From: Pavlovales sp. CCMP2436
Lineage: Eukaryota > Haptophyta > Pavlovophyceae > Pavlovales
Assembly (NCBI GenBank): GCA_026770615.1
Contig: MU631394.1
Span: 343,736-355,711 of the forward strand
Direction: 5' to 3'
DNA length: 11,976 nt
The notes beneath the pieces were generated by a model that saw only the letters and a list, made by a program, of their open reading frames with translations, was not told where the DNA came from and did no database searches. Made by a program: the position numbers and the translations under genes. Shown piece by piece: positions 1 to 7,625 of this stretch (the stretch's first letter is position 1; each line of letters begins with the position of its first letter).

Positions 1-88
1 CAAAAACTTGACCGCAAACTACGCGAGGGCAAGGCCCAGGGGCCTCCACTGGACGCAGGATGCGTAGCTCGAGAGTCGACCGCCTACT

Positions 89-243
89 CCGGCTCTTAGA
101 AAAGGCGTAACGTACGGGGATTATCCGCGGTATCCGTGGGGCCCCGTGGGCCCCCGGGCTATGTGACAAGTTAGTTATATGTTAGTCACATAGGCGCCTC
201 CGGCGGGGCCCCCGGGGGCCCTGCGGGGCTTTCTAAGAGCCGG
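89..243. repeat. Fold-back inverted repeat
   Basis: The outer arms CCGGCTCTTAGAAA (89-102) and TTTCTAAGAGCCGG (230-243) are perfect 14-base reverse complements. The inner arms CTATGTGAC (159-167) and GTCACATAG (185-193) are perfect 9-base reverse complements around a 17-base AT-rich loop. Between them both sides carry GGGGCCCC/CCCCCGGG-type runs that pair only partly. This resembles a small fold-back or MITE-like element, or a hairpin-forming spacer. I found no convincing target-site duplication and no coding capacity. Confidence 0.6.
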
Positions 244-330
244 CGCCTCCAGACCCCCACTGCTGGACCCCGGCAGACCCCCCAGACCCCAGTTCGACGA
301 TCGTGGGCCAAACCCGACCGACCTAAGATA

Positions 331-479
331 TTAGTTACTGTGTAAATATCTAGATTGACGTCCGTCCCCTGACAGGTCTCCACCGGACCCAAGCGTTGAG
401 ACAACACTCGGGCCACGGGACCTTAGCAGAGCACACGAATATCCCTCTGTGAAGGAAGAGGGCGGCCACAAAAAGTTAG
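331..479 (+). repeat. ~150 bp direct repeat, copy 1
   Basis: This copy starts at TTAGTTACTGTGTAAATATC and ends at AAAAAGTTAG. It matches 889-1039 closely, including a near-identical core from the CCCGTCCCCTGACAGG-like part through CAAGCGTTGAGA, with small indels towards the 3' end. The second copy lies just upstream of the TIM44 start, so this one could be a duplicated promoter or leader, or both could be fragments of a dispersed element. No convincing gene follows it. Confidence 0.75.
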
Positions 480-888
480 CTAGCAAGCGCACAGCTGGCG
501 AACCCAGCGCGCGGCGGGCCCCCCCATAGCGACCACTGCGACGACCCCACACCGCGCACTGGAATCCAGCGGCCCCCAGCGGCGCGCCCGCTGCCATTGC
601 GGCGTCGACTGCGAGCGCGGCTCCAGGCGTACGCCGCGTCACAGACGGGCGCCCCCGCCAGGTGCTCCGAAAGGGCGGCGAGCGAGGCTGGTGCGAGGTG
701 ACGATGAGGATACGGATGCGTGGTGTCGGCGCAAGGCCTTCAGTGGCCGCTCCGGCCGCTTCCTTAGCCTGCCGCGGCACTCTCCGCGGAGCCTACAAGC
801 GGGAAGCAGGGCTCGACATGCTCAGCCTACAAGCCAGATTTTAAAAACATTCAATGCGGCCCTTTTCCCTACTGAGCTCTACTAAAAA
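480..888. other. GC-rich spacer, no supported gene
   Basis: A plus-strand frame is open from the TAG at 480-482 to about 885, but it has no ATG, is Arg/Pro-rich and shows no recognisable domain. Open frames of this kind are expected by chance in GC-rich DNA. It lies between the two direct repeat copies and could hold a decayed gene start, but nothing in the sequence shows one. Confidence 0.4.
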
Positions 889-1039
889 TTAGTTACTGTG
901 TGAATATCTAGATTAACGCCCGTCCCCTGACAGGTCTCCACCGGACCCAAGCGTTGAGAAAACACTCGGGCCACCGGCCAAGGGATCTAAGCAGAGCACA
1001 CGGAATCCCTGACTTGAAGAGGGGCAAACAAAAAGTTAG
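889..1039 (+). repeat. ~150 bp direct repeat, copy 2 (TIM44 upstream region)
   Basis: This is the partner of 331-479. It begins TTAGTTACTGTGTGAATATC and ends AAAAAGTTAG, about 64 bases before the TIM44 ATG at 1103. From its position it probably contains part of the TIM44 promoter or 5' leader. I see no clear TATA box in it. Confidence 0.7.
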
Positions 1040-1102
1040 TTGTGCTCAAGCTCACGCCCAGATACAGCACGCGGCGACGGGCAGACTCACGTACAGGTCG
1101 CG

Positions 1103-2553
1103 ATGCTGTCTCTGCTCAAAAGGTGTGGCCGGCGAGGGGTGCCGCAGGTGGCGCGGACGCGCAGCTTTGGTTTCTTCTCCGACCTGCGGAAGAAGGTGGG
1201 CGAGGAGCTCTCAAAGAACGAGGGGCTGCAGCAGTCGCTCAAGGAGCTGCGGGAGCACGACGCCGTCAAGGGCGCGAGGGTGGTGGCGAAGCGTGCGGAG
1301 GACGCGCTCAAGCAGGCCAAGGTCAAGGCGGGCGAACTTGCGCAGGAGGCGCAGATCAAGGTGCGCCCTCGCGCATTGGCGAGCTGGCGCGCGGAGGGTG
1401 CACCTTGGCGCGCTGGCGCCGGCACGGCCGCGCTCCATCTCTGGCTCACACTGACGCACGCGCGCCCCGCGCCGCGCCGCGCGCGTGCAGGCGTCCGAGG
1501 TGAAGCAGAGCGTAGCTGAGAACGAGCATGTGAAGCGGGCGCAGGCAGCGCGCGACACAGCTGCGGAGGTTGCGCGCGCAGCTTCGGTCTCGGCCAGCAG
1601 CGGCTCGCAGACAGGGGCGGGCACAACTGGGGCGGGCGGGGCAGCGGTGAGCGCCGCGCCGCCATACTGCGCCTCGAGCGCGCGCCCACCGGCAGCGCAG
1701 ACGCACGCACGCTCACCCGCCGCTCCGTTCACGCCTGCGCCTGCCGCCTGCGCAGGAGGAGGGCTCAACCCCGGCGGCGGGCGGCGTGTTCAGCTGGCTG
1801 CGCACCGCGCTAAGCGAAAAGCCGGCGGAGAGCACTGCGGGCCCGCGCGCACCGGGCGAGGACAACACGGATGAGACGGCAGTGATCATCAAGCCGCCGT
1901 CCATGTGGGAGCAGGCCTTCAACAAGGCGAACGACTCGCCGCTTCTAGGGGGACTTCTCGGCGCCTTCCGCGGTATCTTCTCGGGCGTGGGCAACGTGTC
2001 GGGCGCTGTGGGCGATCGCGTATTTGGCGAGAACGAGAACGCCGAATCGATGGCTGTGCTCAAGGAACGCGACCCCGCCTTCCGGCCGCAGCCGTTCATC
2101 GACCACCTTGAGCAGCTGACGATCCCGCACCTCGTCAAGGCCTACCTCGCCGGCAGCATCCCTGACCTGCGTGCGGTCTGCGCCGACGCGGCCTACTCGT
2201 CGCTGCACTCAAACATCCAGGCGCGCATGGCGCAGCAGCTCTTCATGGACCGGCGCATCCTCGACATCTCGCACGTCGAGCTGGTCGGTTTCAGGCTCGT
2301 CAACGAGGAGCCGACTGCCGTGGTGCAGTTCCAGACGCAGCAGGTCAACTGCGTGCGCAACATGGGCGGGGTCGTGGTCGACGGGGCGGAGGACGACATC
2401 CGCTCAGTCTACTACGTGATAGCGCTGCAGCAGCACATGCCGGATCCCGAGAAGGGCGCGGACATCACAGAGGAGCCGGTCGATACGCGCCCGTCAGTCG
2501 ACCGGTGGGTGGTCACCGAGGTCGCTATTCGCGGTGCGATGCAGACCTGGTGA
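1103..2553 (+). CDS. TIM44: Mitochondrial import inner membrane translocase subunit TIM44
   Basis: TIM44 is the matrix-side peripheral subunit of the TIM23 presequence translocase; it tethers mtHsp70 (with PAM16/PAM18) to the channel so that matrix proteins are pulled in. The model is three exons, 1103-1360, 1491-1646 and 1756-2553, both introns phase 0, giving 403 residues, close to yeast Tim44. The ATG at 1103 starts a basic presequence (MLSLLKRCGRRG) followed by RSFGFFSDLRKKVGEEL, which resembles the usual Tim44 N-terminal helical region. A Ser/Ala/Gly-rich linker follows. Residues about 189-215 hold the SPLLGGLLGAFRGIF helix. The C-terminal Tim44-like domain (about 244-403) runs from DPAFRPQPF through FQTQQVNCVRN to TEVAIRGAMQTW and the TGA at 2551-2553. 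It has no operon-type neighbours. Family assignment is firm; exon 2 borders are inferred from splice sites and frame. Confidence 0.93.
1361..1490 (+). other. TIM44 intron 1
   Basis: This is a 130-base GT-AG intron with donor AAG|GTGCGC and acceptor GCGTGCAG|GCG. It is phase 0 and joins ...AQEAQIK to ASEVKQSV.... Reading through would leave the Tim44-like helical frame, so splicing is needed to connect the presequence exon to exon 2. Confidence 0.8.
1647..1755 (+). other. TIM44 intron 2
   Basis: This is a 109-base GT-AG intron with donor GCG|GTGAGC and acceptor CTGCGCAG|GAG after a pyrimidine-rich stretch. It is phase 0 and moves the reading frame from exon 2 to the frame encoding EEGSTPAAGGVFSW and the C-terminal domain. 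Other splice sites in the low-complexity linker cannot be excluded. Confidence 0.7.
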
Positions 2554-2757
2554 GCTTGCCGCGCCCGGTTGGTCGAGGTAGATTTAGCAGCCGCGATGGC
2601 GATGCCCATGGTGTCGATGGCCAGAAGCTGATGGGCTCGGGCGTTCCTCACGAGGGGGGTGGGGGAGCTTTCGGCTCGCCTTGTACTGTATATATAGCGC
2701 TTTGTTTTCGGCTTCCTCATCATCCACCACTTCTACCAGCTCCCCACTTCGGCGTAG
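2554..2757. other. TIM44 3' flank
   Basis: This is the probable 3' UTR and downstream spacer of TIM44. It contains a TATA-like GTATATATAG at 2688-2697 in a pyrimidine-rich context. No plus-strand gene that could use it starts nearby. I see no AATAAA in this stretch. Confidence 0.4.
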
Positions 2758-2840
2758 CGCGTAGGAGCCTGCGTCAGAGCGCTTAGATCAGCCTGACTTG
2801 AACTTGAAACGTACCGCCAGCCCGAACCCCCCTACATTAC
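2758..2840 (+). repeat. Dispersed repeat R2, copy 1
   Basis: About 82 bases (GCGTAGGAGCCTGCGTC... to ...CATTAC) match 9399-9480 with only a handful of mismatches. The other copy runs directly into a long (TA)n tract. Here the tract is reduced to a short TATAATAT. It belongs to the same repeat family as the elements near 4971, 9369 and 9669. Confidence 0.8.
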
Positions 2841-2890
2841 TATAATATCTCAGCGCTCGGAAGCGATAAGAAAGTCATGGTTCCCGATGG

Positions 2891-2933
2891 GGCACAGAGG
2901 AGTTAGATGCAGTGCATCTAACTCCTCTGTGCC
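2891..2933. repeat. Perfect 43-base palindrome
   Basis: Arms 2891-2911 and 2913-2933 are perfect 21-base reverse complements around the single base G2912. The left arm starts GGCACAGAGGAG and ends GATGCA. As RNA or as a DNA cruciform it would form a near-gapless hairpin. No T run follows, so nothing indicates a bacterial-type terminator. Its role is unknown. Confidence 0.9.
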
Positions 2934-2953
2934 TAACCCGATTCGTGAGTTAA

Positions 2954-3568
2954 TCCGAAGGATTTCACCGGACTTTTTCGCAATTTCTCCCCGGAAAGGC
3001 CACTAATTCGGATTTCGACCCCAATTACATCAAAACATTGCCGGGATATACCCCAACGCTTGCAATCTGGTACCCGACTTACCCCGACCGGTGGGTGCGC
3101 AGGCATGGCGACCTTGAGTGGCGCAGGTGCGACGGCAAGTGCCCCGCTGAGAAGAGACCGTCTGAGGCCCTAGCAGTGGGCCCTTCCGCGCATGGCTGGA
3201 GAAAGCAGGCGGGCCGAAGCGCCTCGAAGAAGAAGACGAACTACACGCGCGTGTACCGGCGGCAGGCTCCGCCGGTGCTGCCTAGCCTGTCCGCCGAGCT
3301 TACCGCTGAGTCGGCCGCTGAGCTGAAGCTGCCCGTGGCAGCGGCGCTGCCGCACGCGATCCCGCAGGTCGAGCCGCAGGTCGTGCCGCCTGATCACGAG
3401 CCGGGTCTGCCACTGCCAAGCCCGCCGCCCACCCCGCTGCCGAGCCCGCCGCCGTCTCCGCCTCCTAGCCCGCCGCGAAGCTCTCCGCCGAGCCCGCCGC
3501 CGAGACTTGGAATGTGGAGTATCAAGAGACCAATAAATAGCCTCGTCCCATCGCTGGGCGCGCAATAA
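2954..3568 (+). CDS. Possible partial proline-rich protein (no ATG)
   Basis: An open frame follows the TAA at 2951-2953 and ends at a TAA at 3566-3568, about 204 codons. It has no in-frame ATG before its last 20 codons. The first half (DFDPNYIKTLPGYTPTLAIW, then WVRRHGDLEWRRCDGKCP) looks like real protein but matches no family I recognise. The second half is basic (SASKKKTNYTRVYRRQ) and then a Ser-Pro-rich run (SPPPSPPPSPPR). An AATAAA at about 3531-3536 lies inside the frame. It may be a 3' exon whose upstream exon I cannot place, a decayed fragment, or chance. A competing plus-strand frame opens with an ATG at about 3104 but stops after 22 codons. Confidence 0.3.
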   Translation, partial: SEGFHRTFSQFLPGKATNSDFDPNYIKTLPGYTPTLAIWYPTYPDRWVRRHGDLEWRRCDGKCPAEKRPSEALAVGPSAHGWRKQAGRSASKKKTNYTRVYRRQAPPVLPSLSAELTAESAAELKLPVAAALPHAIPQVEPQVVPPDHEPGLPLPSPPPTPLPSPPPSPPPSPPRSSPPSPPPRLGMWSIKRPINSLVPSLGAQ

Positions 3569-3569
3569 C

Positions 3570-4403
3570 TAATATAACATACTTAATATGGAGGATCCTG
3601 CGGCCCGGGGCTGGTTCTCAGATTTTCTATACTAACTATACTATCACTCTCATTCGGGATACAAAAAGGAAGTTGCAAAATGGACAGCGAGGGGTGTTAT
3701 AAAAAAACAGTTTGTGATCCAAATCAGGAGTTTGCTATTTTAAAATGATTACACTATTTTTAAACTAATTGAGCTATTTTTTTAATTGATTGTGCTATCT
3801 TTTGACAATCCTGGTCGTTAGTGATCCCTCCAACTCGGGATAAAATTCAACAGCTGACCAATGTACGGCAGGGATGTGTGTGTAAAAAACCAGGGTGTGC
3901 TCCAAATTAGGATTGTGCAAACAGGTTTGATTTATGTATACCAATGGATCTAGTTGGAAGTCAGAGGTGAGTTTAAGAATGGTTGGTACCGGTCCGGGGG
4001 GCACTGGGCCGCGAATTGCAGGCCTCTGAGCTGATGTACCAGAGGAAACTTTGTCTTCATAGGTTCACCAGGATACAATGATAAAGTGAATTAAAGTGAC
4101 ATATATTTCCCATTCGCATAGGATTTGGCCAGGGATGACCAATGGGTTGGAGACTAAGTGTCCCTAGGATTGCACCAGGGGTGAGTTATGATACTCTGAG
4201 TGCTCGTAGACTACACCACACGCTCGGAAATTGCGGCAAGCTATCAGAATTCCCGGCGTGGCGTGCGGCACAGGCCTGCGGCACACGCTGCTGGCACGTG
4301 CGCTTACATGCCAAAATCGGCCTCCATGCTGAACATTTTATTTATTTATTTCATGCCATGACCGTACGCTTTCGGACTGCAAGTCAGAGGACGTTAAAGG
4401 AAC
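3570..4403. other. AT-rich spacer with degenerate direct repeats
   Basis: I see no gene here. Sequence from CGGGATACAAAAAGG (about 3655) to about 3740 is repeated, strongly diverged, from CGGGATAAAATTC (about 3836) to about 3920, with matching blocks such as AAAAAACAG and TCCAAATCAGGA/TCCAAATTAGGA. From 3731 to 3803 there is a roughly 21-base period built on GCTATTTT/ACTATTTT/GCTATTTT/GCTATCTT followed by AT-rich filler. The base composition differs sharply from the GC-rich coding DNA. Confidence 0.5.
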
Positions 4404-4427
4404 AAAAAAAAAAAAAAAAAAAAAAAA
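4404..4427 (+). repeat. Poly(A) tract, 24 A
   Basis: This is an uninterrupted run of 24 A residues after GGAAC. Such a tract could mark the 3' end of a retroposed sequence on the plus strand or simply be a homopolymer. I found no flanking target-site duplication and no coding sequence just upstream. Confidence 0.7.
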
Positions 4428-4882
4428 TCATAACGGACTAACGGTAGGCCGCATCAACAATCTGATTGAATACTGGCTATCCCCATGCCGTGGCGTCTAC
4501 GGCGATGCTCGATGACCATGGGTCCCCACCGAGCGGTTTGTTGGCAACAGCGTGCCGAATACCCCCTATTTAACAGTTTAGTTAGACTATTAATAGGGTC
4601 AGGGATGGGTCGGGTCCGGGACCGACTTGGCAAGCAGTGAGCACACACGACTGCAAGGGGTGTGCGCGACGAGCCGTCCGCGGTAGTGGCGGGCTGTGTT
4701 CGTCGCTGCGAGCGCTGGAACTAAGTCGCGCGACGAGCGGAGCGTGCAAGCACTGGGCAAGACTCTTAGAGAGAGTGCATACAAGAGCACATGGCCGTAA
4801 CGCTCACTATAGCAAGCGGCAACGTGGGATCTATAGTCAGTGAGATGAGGAGATCGAGAGCTATTGCATTGGCCACACGACA

Positions 4883-4885
<3 letters not shown>
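4428..4885. other. Spacer, nothing recognised
   Basis: The open frames here are short on both strands and resemble no protein family. The TTAGTTAGACTA string at about 4576 recurs near 9220 (TTAGTTAGACTACTG), but it is too short to call a repeat. Confidence 0.4.

Positions 4886-4969
<84 letters not shown>
4886..4969. repeat. (TA)n microsatellite
   Basis: About 80 bases of TA dinucleotide are interrupted once by ACATACAT near 4926-4934. It directly abuts the R1 dispersed repeat at 4971, as it does in the copy at 9669-9723. The two short Tyr/Ile-repeat open frames through it are artefacts of the tract. Confidence 0.9.
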
Positions 4970-4970
<1 letters not shown>

Positions 4971-4971
<1 letters not shown>

Positions 4972-5025
4972 CGGCTCAGCATGGTCCAACAGGTGTTGTT
5001 CAGTCACTGTCTTGGTCGACGTCAG
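4971..5025 (-). repeat. Dispersed repeat R1, inverted copy
   Basis: The reverse complement of this segment matches 9669-9723 over 55 bases with about five mismatches, ending in CATGCTGAGCCGC followed by TA repeats. A shorter copy is at 9369-9396. The TA tract sits on the same side of the repeat here and at 9669, so repeat and microsatellite appear to belong to one mobile unit. Confidence 0.8.
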
Positions 5026-5162
5026 GCTGAGGTCGAGCGATCGACCCAAACCCTCATGCACCAGCACTTACACCAAAGGGTGTGAGTGTGTGCGCCCCGG
5101 CCCCCACGCCCCGCCTCGGCCGCGCCTCGGCCGCCGCAGCCCTGCCGTGGCGGCCGCACAAT

Positions 5163-7090
5163 CTACAACTAGCGCAGGTGATCACTCAAAATCGGGTAGA
5201 CGTCCATACGATGTAATACTCTTACAGGACACCTCTTTAAAAAAGACTATTATTTGCCCTAAATTCATGTGTGAAGAATATAGGGTATACCATGATCCAT
5301 CGCCGAAATCAGTAGGCAGAGGAGTGGCTATCGCAATAAGTAACTCCTTGGGGGCCAAACTTACAAACATTACATATGGCACGGACATAAACAAGATTGC
5401 CGCAGGCCGCTTAATAACCGGAGATCTTACATTCCAAACACAAAACGGAAAAATAAAGACCTTAGAAATCACAAGTTTCTATGTCCCATGCGACAAGAAA
5501 GACAAACAACCTTTCCTAGACATCTTAGGACAATACCTCCGAGCCCGATCCAACAGAGACGGCGTCGCCCGCATAGGAGGCGGGGACAGCAATGGCATAT
5601 GGGAACCAAATGAAAGGATACGTAAAGAAGGCACACCCAGTAACGACAATAGCGAAGAGGCTAGCGCCTTTAGGACATGCATGGAAAGCTGCCCAGACTT
5701 GTTTAATCAGAAACCACCAGGGTCCTTCTGCCCAGAAACTCAGCCAACACACGACTACGCCAAAGGGAAGGCATGGGAAGGAAAGTCACGTACAGGGGAT
5801 CGCGGGCAATAAGAACGGCGCTTTTTGAGGCTGAGTTTCTTAGCAAATTACATACAAACACTTGTTAAATTTTAGTTAAAATTACGATTGAAGTGCAAAA
5901 AAACGAGGCTCAGTTTCTTAACACGACGGTTTCTTATTGCCCGCGATCCCCTGTATTGACTACCTTTTTATGAACGCACATCTAGAGGAATGTGTACGCC
6001 ACACCTCTCCTCTTGAACAAATTTGCGTCCCCACTGTTACAACCGAAGAAAAAGAAGTAATAAGCGTCCACTACTGGATCGAAGCCACTATCCCGCTCCA
6101 GGAGCTCGGCGACATTGTCCGGCCAATACATAGAATACACCTCCTCCCACATCGCATTAAAGTGAATTTAGCAAATCCCACTGAGCGATTAGGAGCGGTC
6201 GAGCTAATCCACCCTGCACTGGAAGCTTGGTTTACTGCACTATCCCTGCAAATGCGAGGAGCATACATAGAAATAGAAGTCCTTACGAAATTATCAGCTG
6301 CTTGCGAATGGCAAGCGTGCTCGCTGACCTTGTAAGATGCATTAGACCAATTAGTTGAACTCACTGGTCGGACAGTTCAGGACGCCATAGGACAACCTGA
6401 CCCTGCAAGACTAGGCAAACGGCCACGACCAGGCCGTCCACGCCGAAATAAAACGTGGTCACCAGAAGCAGGCCCACACGCACCAATGGATTCGTGGTGC
6501 AGAAAGGCATTAATCATCAGAGGAGATATTATAAACAACAAAACAAAGAACAATATCACCCACAAGGCTGGTGGGGTTTTAATAATGCATACACAAAAAA
6601 GATGGTCGATACCTTGAGGCAATTTTGTGTAATAGCGGACAAACAACAAGAGGTCCTGCCTTACCACCCAGGAGCGGTCTTAAAAAATGACGAACAGGAC
6701 GACGAGATCACTCTTCAACTGGCACGGGACCCGTATCGACCCACAATAGCATTCCTTAGAATGATGACCATCCCGCAATTAGAACTCTACAATAGTATAA
6801 TAAATAGCGAACTCAGAAAACGCACGGCGATACGCTACGCCAAGTGCGAAGCAGCTCAAAAAGGAGCCAACAAAGCAGCGGATGACAGAACCCAAGATGC
6901 AATCAACACAGGCCTATTTCGAGCCGCCACCAACAATGCGAGAAAGCTCCTCTACCCACGATCCCTGCAGCAAGGGGTACACATGCTAAGACATCCGATA
7001 ACAAATTAAGTCACAACAAAGCCAAAAGAAGTTATCAGTTTAGCCACAGACTACACTCGAACACTACTAGGCAAAACCCCTCCCCTCCCG
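5163..7090 (+). pseudogene. Non-LTR retrotransposon remnant: APE-type endonuclease and pre-RT linker
   Basis: This is the 5' part of a LINE-like polyprotein. The endonuclease/exonuclease/phosphatase fold is visible as YDVILLQDT (5207 on), GRGVAIAISNS, SFYVPCD and the D/N motif GGGDSN; after the MITE at 5793-5953 it continues with IDYLFMN and ISVHYWI. In APE-type retrotransposon nucleases the last motif is normally SDH, so the catalytic Asp appears replaced by Val. An upstream helix (LQLAQVITQNRVDV, 5163-5204) sits in another frame, implying a frameshift near 5205. Further damage: TAA at 6333, a frame change between about 6500 and 6560, and TAA at 7007, after which VTTKPKEVISLATDYTRTLL still reads as the linker usually found just before reverse transcriptase. 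Coding signal stops near 7090 and no RT domain follows. Composition is less GC-rich than the host genes. Confidence 0.85.
5793..5953. mobile_element. 161 bp MITE with 23 bp TIRs and TA target duplication
   Basis: The ends are perfect 23-base inverted repeats: CAGGGGATCGCGGGCAAT... at 5793-5815 and its reverse complement at 5931-5953. TA occurs on both sides (5791-5792 and 5954-5955). Removing the element and one TA joins the retrotransposon frame exactly and recreates SRIDYLFMN, a conserved endonuclease motif, so the empty site is effectively visible. Internally GAGGCTGAGTTTCTTAGC (about 5827) is nearly repeated in direct orientation at about 5905. TA duplication suggests mobilisation by a Tc1/mariner-superfamily transposase, which is not encoded here. 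Confidence 0.92.
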
Positions 7091-7625
7091 CCACCTACGC
7101 GCCGGCAGCCTTGCCCGCTGCACTCTGCGCGGTGGCAGGCTCTGCCACCGCTGCCTCCGAGCCAGCCCCTGCGCCCGCCGGCGCTGCTGCGCCGCCCGCA
7201 TCCGGCGGCGCCCCTTCCGCCGGCCGTGGCGCGGGGCCACCGCCCCCGCCCTCGTCGCCTTGGCGCGCGGGCAGTGGCGTCCTCCCGGCGTGACCCTCTG
7301 CTTTGCGCGGGGGCGAGGGCGGCGACGAGCGGGCGGGCGACCTCCCGCCCTGCACCGTACTCATCCACACCCTCCCCGCCACCCCCGCTTAGATGCCACG
7401 CTGCAAAGTGTCCGCTGCAAGGTGGCCGCCCTCCGCGGCAGCCGCTGGGGGCTGCGCCGCGCGCTGCGGCTTCGGGGCGGCGCCCCCCTGCGCCCCAAAA
7501 ACGCCCCCGCCACACCGCCCCTGGCTCTTTTTTTTTGCTTTTGGGGGGGGGGGGCTTTGATGCCACCCGATCTGGATACCTCCGAAAAGCATCACGGACG
7601 CTGGCGCCGGCTAGCGAGCGAGTAG
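7091..7625. other. GC-rich low-complexity spacer, 3' flank of the Sel1-MYND gene
   Basis: The overlapping open frames on both strands are Pro/Ala/Arg-rich and look like chance frames. A 9-T run (7528-7536) and a 12-G run (7543-7554) lie close together. On the minus strand this is the downstream flank of the gene ending at 7626. The sudden composition change near 7090 marks the 3' breakpoint of the retrotransposon remnant. Confidence 0.5.

Noticed and set aside
1087..1768. Long minus-strand open frames opposite TIM44 exons 1 and 2
   Set aside because: They are GC-rich shadows of TIM44, with no domain.
3795..4004. 69-codon minus-strand frame in AT-rich DNA
   Set aside because: It crosses the degenerate direct repeat and resembles no family; likely chance.
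4885..5067. Tyr/Ile-repeat peptides through the TA tract
   Set aside because: They are translation of a microsatellite, not a protein.
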